NCBI RefSeq assembly: GCF_007830115.1
Contig: NZ_VLKP01000005.1
Location: 62,001-126,000, forward strand
Source: Aerolutibacter ruishenii
GTDB lineage: Bacteria > Pseudomonadota > Gammaproteobacteria > Xanthomonadales > Xanthomonadaceae
Direction of reading: 5' to 3'
Length of the DNA: 64,000 nucleotides
The notes under the pieces were generated by a model. It had not been told where the DNA came from, did no database searches, and saw nothing but the letters and a program-made list of their open reading frames with translations. Numbering within the stretch: the stretch's first letter is position 1; each line of letters starts with the position of its first letter. The translations under genes were made by a program, and so were the position numbers. Shown here piece by piece: positions 1 through 9,885 of the stretch.

Positions 1-479
1 CCATAGATGGGCTCCACCGAATCGATGCTGTGCCCGCCAGCCACCACGATGCCCGCGTCCGCGCAGGCCTGCTCCCCGCCGCGCAGGATCTCGCGGATGG
101 TCTCCGTGGACAGCGTGTTGATCGGCATGCCAACCACCGCCAGCGCGAACAACGGCGCGGCGCCCATCGCGTAGAGATCGGACAGGGCGTTGGTCGCGGC
201 GATGCGGCCGAAGTCGAACGGATCATCGACGATGGGCATGAAGAAGTCGGTCGTCGCCACCACCGCTTGCCGCTGATTGAGGCGATAGACCGCGGCATCG
301 TCGCTGGTCTCGCGCCCCACCAGCAACTCGGCCGGCGCCGGCAGGCCGGAAATGCCGTGCAGCAACCCGGACAGCACGCCCGGCGCAATCTTGCAGCCAC
401 AACCGCCACCATGGGCGAGGGACGTGAGCCGGGGCTCGATGGCGCCGGTTTCGTCCGGCAACTTCGTCGTTGCATCCAC
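1..479 (-). CDS. selD: Selenide, water dikinase SelD (N-terminal part, cut by window edge)
   Basis: SelD makes selenophosphate from selenide and ATP, the selenium donor for Sec-tRNA synthesis. The visible N-terminal part contains HGGGCGCK near residue 23, the signature around the catalytic Cys and Lys; the first Cys is a normal TGT codon, so this SelD is the Cys form rather than a selenoprotein. Downstream are the DDAAV and AGGHSID blocks typical of the AIRS/PurM-like ATP-binding fold. The start is a GTG at 479-477 preceded by GGAGG nine bases upstream; no in-frame ATG lies between it and the tRNA. It is the last visible gene of the selA-selB-selC-selD string and runs off the left edge. Confidence 0.93.
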   Translation of the reverse strand, partial: MDATTKLPDETGAIEPRLTSLAHGGGCGCKIAPGVLSGLLHGISGLPAPAELLVGRETSDDAAVYRLNQRQAVVATTDFFMPIVDDPFDFGRIAATNALSDLYAMGAAPLFALAVVGMPINTLSTETIREILRGGEQACADAGIVVAGGHSIDSVEPIY

Positions 480-511
480 GCGCGATGCCCTCCGTGAAAC
501 CCATGTTGAAC

Positions 512-607
512 TGGCGGAAGGCAGCAGGAGTCGAACCTACCAGGGAGCGATCGACGCCCCCTACTGGGTTTGAAGCCCAGCCGCATGCCCGGATGCGCAT
601 GCCTTCC
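512..607 (-). tRNA. selC: tRNA-Sec (anticodon UCA), selC
   Basis: Read on the minus strand this 96-base segment folds as a selenocysteine tRNA. The 5' GGAAGGCA pairs with TGCCTTCC over 8 bp, followed by G and an encoded CCA. The anticodon stem-loop carries CTTCAAA with anticodon TCA, there is a long variable arm, and the T-loop is GGTTCGACTCC. The order of elements and sequence match the Escherichia coli selC pattern. It lies 3 bases after the selB stop and about 30 bases before selD, so it probably has to be processed out of a selB-selC-selD transcript. Confidence 0.96.
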
Positions 608-610
608 ACG

Positions 611-2572
611 TCACGACGATGCGGCGGTTACCGCGGACTCGTGTGCCGGCCCCGCGTTCCACCGCACGCCATCGCGGGGAAGGTGCGCTTCGCCAACGCG
701 TCGAGTGTAGCCAACGCGATCGAAGAACTCCAAGATCTGGATGCTGCGTTTGCGCCCCAGTCCGATGGCGTCACGGAAGGCCGCGGCTTCGACGCCGCCG
801 TTGCACCTGGCGAGCGTGTCGACAATGCCCGCGAGTTCCCCGATGCAATCGGGGTGGTAGTACAGATCGGGCACCACCTGGTAGACCTCGCCGCGTGCGG
901 CGGCACGCTTGAGCACGGCGCGCATGCGATCCTCCGGCTCCCCTGCCTGCGCGGCGACCGTGCGCACCCATGGCGGGTCGAACCGTCCGTCCAGCAGCAG
1001 TGGCAGTACCTGCCGCAGCGTTTCGACCTGCCGCTCGGACAGCGCCTGGTCATGCCCGGGAAGTCGCCACCAGGTGCCATTGCGCTGAAGCCGCCCCTCG
1101 CCATGCAGCGATTGCAGCAGCGCCTGCCACGCCCCGGTGGCGATTTGGGGACACGTGAGCCGCCGCAGCCGTCCACTGTCGATCCCCGGTTCGTCGGGGT
1201 GGCGCTCGTGCCAGTCGTGGACGGCTTGCAGCGCCTGGTGCGCCAGTGACGCCCAATGGGCGATGAGGATCACGTGCCCGCCGTCGCGGCCCTCGACGTG
1301 CATCGCATCCGCGGGGAGCACGATCCGCTCCGACGGGAGCCGGCAATAACGTACCAGCGTGGACATCGCCAGGCCGAAGGGGGCCTGTTGCAGCAGGTTG
1401 CCCATGCCCTCGCCCGCTGCCAGCCGCTCCAGCGCGGCAAGCCACGCGAGCCGCGCGGGCGTGCGTCGCCGCCGGTGCGGTGCCTCGGGGTCCAGCACGA
1501 TGCCGCCCCCCAGGGTAGCCGTCGCGGCCGCATTGCGCACGATGAAACGATCCCCGGTGGAGGCGCAGACCGGCGCATCGAACACCAGTTGTACCAAGAT
1601 GCCCCGCCCATCATCGCGGGCGTCCAGCACGATGGCGTGCGCCAGCCTGTGCATCGTCCCCCAATGCACGTGCAGTGGCGTCCAGTCGCGCAGCGACGTG
1701 CCCGGCGCCAGCAGGCGAAGGCGCACATCCACGCGCAGGGTCGCAACAAAGGCCCTCGGGTCGGCGATCCAGTCACCGCGGGAGATCAGCTCGCACTCGA
1801 TCCCGGACAGGTTGAGCGCGCAACGCTGGCCCGAGCCGGCGAGATCGGCCGCACGGTTCTGCGCATGGATGCTGCGTATCCGCACCGGCATGCCCCGCGG
1901 CATCAGTACCGGCCGATCACCGGCATCGGCACGGCCGCCGTAGACTGGACCGGTCACCGTGGTGCCGTGGCCCTGCAGGCTGAACACACGATCCACCGGC
2001 ATGCGGAACAACTCGGCACGGGCGGGATGTCCTGCACCGCTTGCCAGCGTTGCCGCCGTCGCCCTCAGATGGGCCAGCAGCGCGGCAATGCCGGGATCGT
2101 CCGCCCGGGTGCTGTTGCAGATGAAAAGCGGCGCATCCCGCAGCACCGATTCGCCAAGCACCGCGCCGATCTGGCCACGCACGTCTTCCAACCGCGCGGC
2201 ATCCACCCGATCGGCCTTGGTCACCGCGATCGCACCACGACCCACACCCAGCAGGTCGAGGATGGCCAGGTGCTCGCGCGTCTGCGGCATCACGCCGTCG
2301 TCCGCGGCAATGACCAGCAATGCGAAGTCGATGCCAGTCGCGCCGGCCACCATGGTGTGCACGAAGCGCTCATGCCCGGGCACGTCGACGAAACCCAGCA
2401 TCCCTTCGGCGGTGTTGCCGTCGGTCGTGTCCCGCGCCACATAGGCATAACCCAACTCGATGGAGATGCCGCGCGCCTTCTCCTCCTTCAGCCGGTCGGT
2501 GTCCACACCGGTGAGCGCACGCACCAGGCGGGTCTTGCCATGGTCGATATGTCCCGCGGTACCGATGATCAT
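611..2572 (-). CDS. selB: Selenocysteine-specific elongation factor SelB
   Basis: SelB is the EF-Tu-like GTPase that carries Sec-tRNA(Sec) to UGA codons marked by a SECIS hairpin. The 653-residue protein starts directly with the G domain: G1 GHIDHGKT (residues 7-14), G3 DVPGH (63-67) and G4 TKAD (118-121), followed by EF-Tu-like beta domains. The C-terminal half has the winged-helix repeats that bind SECIS, including conserved endings of the type DLYYHP and GRKRSIQILEFFDR. Length is normal for the family. The ATG overlaps the selA stop by 4 bases, indicating translational coupling. The cognate UGA/SECIS lies in fdhA in the same cluster. Confidence 0.96.
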   Translation of the reverse strand: MIIGTAGHIDHGKTRLVRALTGVDTDRLKEEKARGISIELGYAYVARDTTDGNTAEGMLGFVDVPGHERFVHTMVAGATGIDFALLVIAADDGVMPQTREHLAILDLLGVGRGAIAVTKADRVDAARLEDVRGQIGAVLGESVLRDAPLFICNSTRADDPGIAALLAHLRATAATLASGAGHPARAELFRMPVDRVFSLQGHGTTVTGPVYGGRADAGDRPVLMPRGMPVRIRSIHAQNRAADLAGSGQRCALNLSGIECELISRGDWIADPRAFVATLRVDVRLRLLAPGTSLRDWTPLHVHWGTMHRLAHAIVLDARDDGRGILVQLVFDAPVCASTGDRFIVRNAAATATLGGGIVLDPEAPHRRRRTPARLAWLAALERLAAGEGMGNLLQQAPFGLAMSTLVRYCRLPSERIVLPADAMHVEGRDGGHVILIAHWASLAHQALQAVHDWHERHPDEPGIDSGRLRRLTCPQIATGAWQALLQSLHGEGRLQRNGTWWRLPGHDQALSERQVETLRQVLPLLLDGRFDPPWVRTVAAQAGEPEDRMRAVLKRAAARGEVYQVVPDLYYHPDCIGELAGIVDTLARCNGGVEAAAFRDAIGLGRKRSIQILEFFDRVGYTRRVGEAHLPRDGVRWNAGPAHESAVTAASS

Positions 2573-3996
2573 GCCGACAGACCGGGCAACTGGGCCAGGA
2601 AAGCCGCTTCGTCCTCCGGATCAAGGCAGCGCAGGTCGAGCCACAACGCATCATCGGCCACGCAACCCACTACGGGCCTGGGCAGTTGACGCAAGCGTTT
2701 GGCCAAGCGATTCAGGCCACTGCGTTTCGCCATCGCCGACTGGATCCGGAACCCCGCGCTGGGCAATCGCGCCTCGGATTGCGCCCCGCTGCCCACCTGG
2801 CTGTCCAGGCGTGCCACGTCGACACGGTATTCGGGCGCGAAGGCCTGCTGCATCGGCTCCTGCAGGCGCTCCGCCTGCTCCCAGATCGTGTCGACGCCAC
2901 GCGACAATACCCGCGCGGTGGGCAGTCGCTGGGTCAACAGTTCCGGTTCCCGATACAGCGCCAGCACGGCCTCCAAGGCAGCCAGCCCCATCTTGTCCAT
3001 CCGCAGGGCACGCTTGAGCGGGTTGCGATTGATCCGCGCGATCAGGTCGGCGCGTCCCACCAGGATGCCGGCTTGCGGCCCGCCCAGCAGTTTGTCCCCA
3101 CTGAAGGCGACCAGGTCCGCGCCCGCCGCCAATGCCTCCTGCACGGTCGGCTCATGCGGCAGTCCCCACGCACGCAGGTCGCAGAGGCTGCCGCTGCCAA
3201 GGTCCACGGCCAGCGGCACGTTCCGCTCGTGCGCCAACGCCGCCAGCGCCGCAGTCCCCACCTTCGCGGTGAAACCGGTGATGGTGTAGTTGCTTGGATG
3301 CACCTGCATCAGCAGTGCGGTACGCGGACCCATGGCATTGGTGTAATCCGCGGGATGGGTGCGATTGGTGGTGCCGACCTCCACCAGTTTCGCGCCTGCG
3401 TTGCGCATGACATCGGGAATGCGGAAGCTGCCGCCGATCTCGACCAGCTCACCGCGCGACACCACCACCTCGCGCCGGTTGGCCAGTGTGTTGAGTAGCA
3501 GCAATACCGCGGCTGCGTTGTTGTTGACCACCGTGGCCGATTCCGCGCCGGTCAACTCGCACACCAGCGACCGCACCCGCGCGTCGCGATCGCCGCGCCG
3601 CCCGCTGGCAACGTCGAACTCGAGATCGACGGGCGACGACATGGCCTGCACCACGGCATTGACCGCGACCTCCGGCAGCACCGCACGCCCCAGGTTGGTA
3701 TGCAGCACGGTGCCCGTCAGGTTGAAGACGCGGCTGAGCCGCCTGCCCTCCTCCGCCTGCATCGCCTGCTCCACCGCAACTACCAGCGCGTCGCCCTGCA
3801 CGGCCTGCGCCAGTGCCTCACGCGACAACGGGCTGACCTGGATCTGCTCGCGCAGCGCCTGCAGGTGCCCGCGCAGCAGCCGGGTTACCCGGCTGCGCCC
3901 ATGCTGTTCCATCAACGCCGCCATGTGCGGCGTGCGCAGCAACTGGTCCAGCGAGGGCAGATCGCTGGCGGATACGAGTCCGGTTTCACGCAGCAC
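2569..3996 (-). CDS. selA: L-seryl-tRNA(Sec) selenium transferase SelA
   Basis: SelA is the PLP enzyme that converts Ser-tRNA(Sec) to Sec-tRNA(Sec) using selenophosphate. The protein shows the SelA N-terminal domain, then the aminotransferase-like core with NLTGTVLHTNLGRA, the VNNNAAAV loop and the PLP lysine in FSGDKLLGGPQAG (about residue 302). A GTG at 3996 is chosen as start because AGGAG stands eight bases upstream and it falls just after the fdhE stop. A longer reading frame begins at a GTG at 4023 but has no ribosome-binding site and would overlap fdhE. About 475 aa, close to the family norm. Confidence 0.94.
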   Translation of the reverse strand: MLRETGLVSASDLPSLDQLLRTPHMAALMEQHGRSRVTRLLRGHLQALREQIQVSPLSREALAQAVQGDALVVAVEQAMQAEEGRRLSRVFNLTGTVLHTNLGRAVLPEVAVNAVVQAMSSPVDLEFDVASGRRGDRDARVRSLVCELTGAESATVVNNNAAAVLLLLNTLANRREVVVSRGELVEIGGSFRIPDVMRNAGAKLVEVGTTNRTHPADYTNAMGPRTALLMQVHPSNYTITGFTAKVGTAALAALAHERNVPLAVDLGSGSLCDLRAWGLPHEPTVQEALAAGADLVAFSGDKLLGGPQAGILVGRADLIARINRNPLKRALRMDKMGLAALEAVLALYREPELLTQRLPTARVLSRGVDTIWEQAERLQEPMQQAFAPEYRVDVARLDSQVGSGAQSEARLPSAGFRIQSAMAKRSGLNRLAKRLRQLPRPVVGCVADDALWLDLRCLDPEDEAAFLAQLPGLSA

Positions 3997-4001
3997 CGGC
4001 T

Positions 4002-4982
4002 TCACTCCTGTTCCGGATGCCACAGCAGGGGGTTCTGGCTCGCACGCTCGTACCCCTGCTCGCCCAGCAGGATGTCCAGCGCCAATGTTCCCAGGTCATC
4101 GGCCAGCGGTTCCACCTCGGGGCCGAACTCCTCGTAGAGGATCTTCCGGTAGCCGTGGCAGTGCTCGCAGGTTTCGGCGCGCACTGGAGCCGCCTTGATC
4201 GCGTCAGCGGACGCGTCCAGCGCGGTCAGCGACTGGTAGGCGATGTCCTTGCCCGCCGTCCCGCAGCGGCTGCATTGCACCCGCACGTAGTGCCATTGGC
4301 ATGCACACAGCCCGCAGGCCAGGTACCGGTAGGCGGCATGCGGCGCCTTGGCATGGACCATGCTCGACACGGGCTGGAAGCCGCACAGGGGACACAAGCC
4401 GGGCGCATCCGCCATGGGTGCAAGCGCCTCGATGCGGAAGGCAAGCCCCAGGGCCAGCCAATAGACCTGCAGCGCAGCCATGACCAGCGGCGCCGCCGCG
4501 ACGTCCACCGGCGGCGCGCCGGGAACCTCGAGCAGCGCGTCCGCCTGCCCCTCCAGCCAGTCGTCCGGAGCCTCGATGACGCGGGCCAGCGTGGCGCCGA
4601 CGGCGTCCGGAAATCCGGCGTGTCCCGCACAGCGCCTGCACAGCGAACGCAGCAGTACGCGCCAGTGCGCATCGCGCCGCACGCTGGCGGCGTGCAGCGG
4701 CGGCATTCCCGCGTCAGCGGCGGCCGCCGGCTGTTGCGCCAGCGCCGACTGCTGCAGCGCCTGCAGCTGCACTGCGGTCAATCCGTCCAGTTCAGCCTGC
4801 TGCGCGTCCACCACCAAGGCCAGCATGGCCAGGTAGCCGCCAATCGGATTGCCTTCGACCAGTGCGCGAAGTCGCTCGGCACGCGCCGGGAACAGCGTTC
4901 CCCGCTCGGGGAGAATGATGCGCGGAATGTCACGCTGCGCGAGCGTTTCGATCTCGCCAGGTTCTAGGGTGCGTTGCGCCAT
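4002..4982 (-). CDS. fdhE: Formate dehydrogenase accessory protein FdhE
   Basis: FdhE is a cytoplasmic rubredoxin-like chaperone that binds the catalytic subunit of Tat-exported respiratory formate dehydrogenases and helps its maturation. The 326-residue protein has a helical N-terminal half and a C-terminal half with four CxxC pairs: CPLC, CGLC, CSRC and CEHC. This is the zinc/iron-binding pattern of the family. It starts with ATG at 4982 in a 77-base gap after fdoI and runs directly into selA. Its position between the structural fdh genes and the sel genes fits a single maturation operon. Confidence 0.93.
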   Translation of the reverse strand: MAQRTLEPGEIETLAQRDIPRIILPERGTLFPARAERLRALVEGNPIGGYLAMLALVVDAQQAELDGLTAVQLQALQQSALAQQPAAAADAGMPPLHAASVRRDAHWRVLLRSLCRRCAGHAGFPDAVGATLARVIEAPDDWLEGQADALLEVPGAPPVDVAAAPLVMAALQVYWLALGLAFRIEALAPMADAPGLCPLCGFQPVSSMVHAKAPHAAYRYLACGLCACQWHYVRVQCSRCGTAGKDIAYQSLTALDASADAIKAAPVRAETCEHCHGYRKILYEEFGPEVEPLADDLGTLALDILLGEQGYERASQNPLLWHPEQE

Positions 4983-5059
4983 GGGGTCACGGACCGGGGG
5001 AACGAGCCCCTATCCTGACCCGTTGCCGTCCACGCCGTCCAGCGCGGCGGCGGCCCGAC

Positions 5060-5707
5060 TCAATCCGGCGCGCGACGCCCGCTGATCACGTCGCGGAACC
5101 ACTGGCGGTGGTGGCGATATGCCCAGCCGTAGGTCACCTTGCCTTCGGTCATCGCCCCGAGCGAGCCCTTGACCCAGAACGCCGCGTAGACATGCACGAT
5201 GATGGCGCACGCCAGCAGCAGGCCGAACAGCGCATGCACCACCGAGGACAGGCGCAGCACGCCAATCGGGAAGAACGCGCTGAAGTATGCGCGCCAGATC
5301 ACCAGACCGGACAACAGCAGCGCGAGCAGGAAGACGATCAGCGCCCAGAACAGCACCTTCTGCCCCGCATTGAAGCGCCCGGCCGGCGGCAGGTCCTCGT
5401 CGTCGTTGTCGAGCACTTTGCGGACGTTGCGCATCCACACCCGGTCATTGGCGACGAACAGGTTGTCGCGCCACATCCGCAATGCCAGCAACACGAACGC
5501 CACCACCATCAGCAGACCGATGAACGGGTGCAGGATGCGCGTCCAGGGGCCGCCCCCGAAGATGGCCGACAGCGGGAACAGCGCCGGGTGGAACAGGCTC
5601 ATGCCGGACAGGACGGCCAGCACGAAACTGATCGCCACGATCCAGTGGTTGATGCGGGTCGACACGCGATAGCGCTCGATGGTGTGGGGGTGTTTGCCAG
5701 CACTCAT
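5060..5707 (-). CDS. fdoI: Formate dehydrogenase cytochrome b556 (gamma) subunit
   Basis: This is the membrane-anchoring di-haem cytochrome b subunit of the respiratory formate dehydrogenase, passing electrons from the beta subunit to quinone. The 215-residue protein has about four hydrophobic segments and the family start pattern [12 protein letters not shown], whose His is a likely haem ligand. Further histidines lie at [20 protein letters not shown] and [10 protein letters not shown]. It ends with an HHRQWFRDV tail. It overlaps fdoH by 4 bases (ATGA), so the two are translationally coupled. fdoI and fdnI are close paralogues; choice of symbol is provisional. Confidence 0.93.
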   Translation of the reverse strand: MSAGKHPHTIERYRVSTRINHWIVAISFVLAVLSGMSLFHPALFPLSAIFGGGPWTRILHPFIGLLMVVAFVLLALRMWRDNLFVANDRVWMRNVRKVLDNDDEDLPPAGRFNAGQKVLFWALIVFLLALLLSGLVIWRAYFSAFFPIGVLRLSSVVHALFGLLLACAIIVHVYAAFWVKGSLGAMTEGKVTYGWAYRHHRQWFRDVISGRRAPD

Positions 5708-6621
5708 GACCGTTTCTCCTCTGCGGTGCGGGCGGCCTCCTGCTCGGCCCGCGCTTCGTCATCCTCATCGGCCACGTTGCGGCCGCTGCGGATGTAGTGG
5801 AGGAAACCGATGAAGGCCGCGGCCAGCATCGCGCCCACGCCCAGCGGTTTGGCCACGCCTTTCCACAGCTTGACCGCCGGACTGATCACCGGGTCCTTCG
5901 GCAGCCCGCTGTACAGACCGGGGTTGTCCGCGTGGTGCAGCACGTACATCACATGCGTGCCGCCCACGCCCGCCGGGTCGTACAGGCCAGCGTTCTCGAA
6001 ACCGCGGGACTTCAGGTCGGCGATGCGCAGATCGGCATGCTCGATCATGTCCTCCTTGCTGCCGAACTCGATCGCCCCGGTCGGACAGGTCTTCACGCAC
6101 GCCGGCTGCTGGCCCACCGCAACGCGGTCCGAGCACAGCGTGCACTTGTAGGCCTTCTTGTCCTTCTTGGAGATCCTGGGGACGTTGAACGGGCAGCCGG
6201 TGATGCAGTAGCCGCAACCGATGCAGTTCTCCTCCTGGAAATCCACGATGCCGTTGGCGTACTGGATGATCGCGCCCGGGGACGGACACGCCTTCAGGCA
6301 GCCCGGGTCTTCGCAATGCATGCAGCCGTCCTTGCGGATCAGCCATTCCAGGTTGCCCTGCTCGTCCTCGTGCTCGCTGAAGCGCATCAGCGTCCACGAC
6401 TGGTCGGTCAGGTCCGCCGGGTTGTCGTACACGCCGGTGCAGCTGCCGACCTCGTCGCGCAGGTCGTTCCACTCCATGCACGCGACCTGGCACGCCTTGC
6501 AGCCGATGCACTTGCTGACGTCGATCAGCTTGGCCACCTGGCCCGCATGTGCGCCACGCGCCTGTGGCGGCGGCGTGGTCGTCGCCGAGCGACGGATGAT
6601 GTCCAGCGATTGCAGTGCCAT
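5704..6621 (-). CDS. fdoH: Formate dehydrogenase iron-sulfur (beta) subunit
   Basis: This subunit carries electrons from the molybdenum subunit to the cytochrome b subunit through four [4Fe-4S] clusters. Four cysteine clusters are visible: C38/41/44/48 ([11 protein letters not shown]), C100/103/108/112 ([13 protein letters not shown]), C133/136/139/143 ([11 protein letters not shown]) and C160/163/175/179. A single hydrophobic helix at about residues 257-277 anchors the protein in the membrane, followed by a charged cytoplasmic-type tail. At 305 aa it is close to the E. coli FdnH/FdoH length. It lies 10 bases after fdhA and is coupled to fdoI. Confidence 0.95.
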   Translation of the reverse strand: MALQSLDIIRRSATTTPPPQARGAHAGQVAKLIDVSKCIGCKACQVACMEWNDLRDEVGSCTGVYDNPADLTDQSWTLMRFSEHEDEQGNLEWLIRKDGCMHCEDPGCLKACPSPGAIIQYANGIVDFQEENCIGCGYCITGCPFNVPRISKKDKKAYKCTLCSDRVAVGQQPACVKTCPTGAIEFGSKEDMIEHADLRIADLKSRGFENAGLYDPAGVGGTHVMYVLHHADNPGLYSGLPKDPVISPAVKLWKGVAKPLGVGAMLAAAFIGFLHYIRSGRNVADEDDEARAEQEAARTAEEKRS

Positions 6622-6631
6622 CGTCCGCCTC

Positions 6632-9600
6632 CTATGCCTTCTCGACCTTGACCAGGAACGACTTGAATTCCGGCGTGTTGGTGTTGCCGTCGCCCACCGA
6701 CGGCGTGAGCGTGTTGGCCAGGTAACCGGCCTTGGTCGCGCCGATGAAGCCCCAGTGGATCGGCACGCCGACCTGGTGCACGGTCTTGCCGTCGATGGTG
6801 AGCGCCTTGATGCGCTTGGTCACCACCGCCACCGCTTCGATATGGCCGCGCTTGGAACTCACGCGCACGCGGCCGCCGTTGGCCAGGCCCAGTTCCTCGG
6901 CCAGGGCCACGCCGATCTCCACGAACTGCTGCGGCTGGGTGACCGCGTTGATACGCGAATGCTTGGTCCAGTAGTGGAAGTGCTCGGTCAACCGATACGT
7001 GGTGGCCACGTGCGGGAACTCATCGGACTTGCCGAACTGCGCCCGGTCGTTCTTGAACACGCGCGCGGCCGGGTTGCTCAACGTGCCCGCCTGGTTGGGG
7101 CTGAGCGGGTTGCTGGCCAGCGGCGTCTCGAACGGCTCGTAATGCTCGGGGAACGGGCCTTCGGCCATACCCCCGCGGGCGAAGAAGCGTGCCACGCCTT
7201 CGGGGTTCATGATGAACGGCCCCATGCCGTCGGCCGGGTTCTCGTCGGCCTTGTAGTCGGGCACGTCCGCCCCACCCCAGGCCTTGCCGTTCCATCCGAT
7301 CAGCTTGCGCTTGGGATCGAAGGGCTTGCCATCGGGGGCGCACGAGGCGCGGTTGTAGAGCACGCGACGGTTGGCCGGCCACGCCCAGGCCCAGTTGGGC
7401 GTGGTGCCGATGCCCGTCGGGTTGGCATTGTCGCGGCGCGCCATCAGGTTGCCGGTCGGCCCCCAGGCGCCGCAGAAGATCCAGCAGCCACTGGTGGTGC
7501 TGCCGTCGTCGCGCAGCTCACCGAAACCGGCCAACTGCTCGCCGGCCTTGCGCAGCACACGCGTGGGATCCTTCGGGTCGGGGAGGTCCGCCAGCGCCTT
7601 GCCGTTGTACTCCTTGGCCAGTTCCTCGGCCGTGGGTTCGTGCGGCCGGGCGTAGTCCCAGGCCAGGTTGACGATCGGGTCCGGATACACGCCGCCTTCG
7701 GCCTCGTACAGCGCCTTCATGCGCGCAAACAGCTCGGCCATGATCTCGATATCCGCGCGCGCCTCGCCCGGCGGGCTGGCACCCTTCCAGTGCCATTGCA
7801 GCCAACGCGAGGAGTTGACCAGTGCGCCCTCGTCCTCGGCGAAGCAGATCGTGGGCAGGCGGAACACCTCGGTCTGGATGCTGGCGCTGTCCACGTCGTG
7901 GTACGGGCCGTGGTTCTTCCAGAACTCGCTGGTCTCGGTGGCGAGCGGGTCCATGGTCACCATGAACTTGAGCTTGGAGAACGAACGGGTGACCTTACCC
8001 TTGTTGGGCGCCGCCGCCAGCGGATTGAAGCCCTGGCAGACGTAGCCGGTCATCTGCCCCTGGTCCATCAGCTCGTAGGCCTGGATCATGTCGTAGGGCT
8101 TGTCCAGCTTGGGCAGGTAGTCGTAGGCCCAGTTGTTCTCCGCCGTGGCCGCGTTGCCCCACCAGGCCTTCATCAGGCTGACGAAGAACTTGGGATAGTT
8201 CTGCCAGTAGCTGAGCTGGTTGGGCCGCAACGGTTGCTGCGTGCGCTTGGTGAGGTAGGCCTGCAGGTCCTGTTCGGTTTCGTTGGGCAGGGTCAGGTAG
8301 CCCGGCAGCAGGTCGGACATCAGGCCCAGGTCGGTCAGGCCCTGGATGTTGGAATGCCCGCGCAGCGCGTTCATGCCACCGCCGGCGATGCCGATGTTGC
8401 CCAGCAGCAGCTGCACCATCGCGCCGGTTCGGATCATCTGCGAACCGACCGAGTGCTGCGTCCAGCCCAGCGCGTACAGGATCGTCATCGCCCGGTCCGT
8501 GGTGGCCGTGGAGGCGATCAGGTCCCAGATCTGGCGGACCTTGTCCTTCGGCGTGCCGCACACGCGCTCGACCATGTCGATGGTGTAGCGCGCGTAGTGC
8601 TGCTTGAGCAGGTTGTAGACGCAACGCGGGTGCTGCAGCGTCGGGTCGGTCTGCACGTAGCCGTCGGCGCCACGCGCGTAGTCCCAGCTGGAGCGGTCGT
8701 ACTTGCGCGCGTCCGCGTCATAGCCGGAATACAGCCCGTCCTTGAACGCGAACTCGTCCTTCACGATGAAGGACATGTCGGTGTAGTTGCGCACGTACTC
8801 GTGCTGGATCCGGTCGGACGTCAGCAGGTCGTTGATCAGGCCACCGAGGAACACGATGTCGGTGCCGGTGCGGATCGGCGCATACACGTCCGCCACGGAC
8901 GCAGTGCGGTTGAAGCGCGGATCGACCACGATCAGCCGCGCCTTGTTGTGCGCCTTGGCCTCGGTTACCCACTTGAAGCCGCACGGATGCGCCTCAGCCG
9001 GGTTACCGCCCATCACCAGTACCAGGTCGGCATTCTTGATGTCGACCCAGTGATTCGTCATCGCACCTCGGCCAAACGTCGGGGCAAGACCTGCCACCGT
9101 CGGGCCGTGTCAGACACGCGCCTGGTTATCGAAGACGAGTAATCCGAAGGAGCGCATCACCTTGTGGGTGAGGTACGCCGTTTCATTGCTGGTTGCGGAC
9201 GCCGCCAGCATGCCGGTGGTCAACCAGCGGTTGACGGTCTGCCCGGCGTTGTTCTTTGCGACGAAGTTGGCGTCGCGGTCGGCCTTCATCAGCTTGGCGA
9301 TGCGCGTCATCGCATCGTCCCAGGTGATGCGCTGCCATTTGTCCGAGCCCGGCGCGCGGTACTCGGGGTACTTGAGCCGCGACTCGCTGTGGATCATGTC
9401 CACCAGGCCGGCGCCCTTGGGGCACAGGGTGCCGCGGTTGACCGGATGGTCCGGATCGCCTTCGATGTGGAAGATGTTCGGCTCGGCGTTCTTGGAACCA
9501 TCGCCCATCGCGTACATCAGGATGCCGCAGGCCACCGAACAGTAGGTGCAGGTCTGCCGCACCTCGGTGGACCGGGCCAGCTTGTATTGCCGGACCTGTG

Positions 9601-9700
9601 CCAGCGCCTCGCCGGGAGCGAAGCCCATGACCGCCACGCTGGATCCCACCAGGCTGGCGCCGCTGACTTTCAGGAACTGGCGTCGACTCAACGTGGTCAT
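6632..9700 (-). CDS. fdnG: Formate dehydrogenase major (alpha) subunit, selenoprotein with in-frame UGA
   Basis: Catalytic molybdenum (bis-MGD) subunit that oxidises formate to CO2 in the periplasm. The frame is open from 9700 to 6632 except for one TGA at 9112-9110, codon 197. This sits in the context [27 protein letters not shown], the selenocysteine active site of FdnG/FdoG. A Tat signal SRRQFLK occupies residues 5-11 and the N-terminal [4Fe-4S] ligands are C51, C54, C58 and C93. The start is the ATG at 9700, with AAGGAG seven bases upstream; an upstream in-frame Met lacks both the Tat context and a ribosome-binding site. Conceptual length is 1022 residues. Annotation pipelines will tend to split this gene in two or call it broken. 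Confidence 0.96.
9080..9112 (-). promoter_or_regulatory. Selenocysteine UGA codon and bacterial SECIS hairpin in fdhA
   Basis: The UGA is at 9112-9110. Ten bases later the mRNA forms a hairpin at 9099-9080: CGG, bulged U, GGCA, loop GGUCU, UGCC, CCG. The bulged U and the GGUCU apical loop are the features SelB recognises in the E. coli fdhF and fdnG elements, and the spacing from UGA is the usual 11 or so bases. The hairpin is inside the reading frame and also codes for TVAGLAP. Confidence 0.93.
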
Positions 9701-9885
9701 GCCGCTCTCCTTGGAGATCGCCACGCAGCAAACCCGCCTGCATGGCATCGGGTACACGGTTGCAAGGGAGTCCGTCCACTGCGTGTCGGACGGTCACGCC
9801 AATGCCCGCAATTGGCCCGATATATACCACAACCACACGTAGGGAAAAGGGGTGGTTCCCCGCCCTGCTTCGCTATGATGCAGGC

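Noticed and set aside
9110-9112. A stop codon splitting formate dehydrogenase alpha into two ORFs (frameshift or pseudogene)
   Set aside because: The codon is TGA at the known selenocysteine site with a SECIS hairpin after it, and selA, selB, selC and selD are adjacent.
6221-9142. 973-residue plus-strand ORF opposite fdhA
   Set aside because: It is an antisense shadow of fdhA in high-G+C DNA, with no ribosome-binding site and no family pattern.
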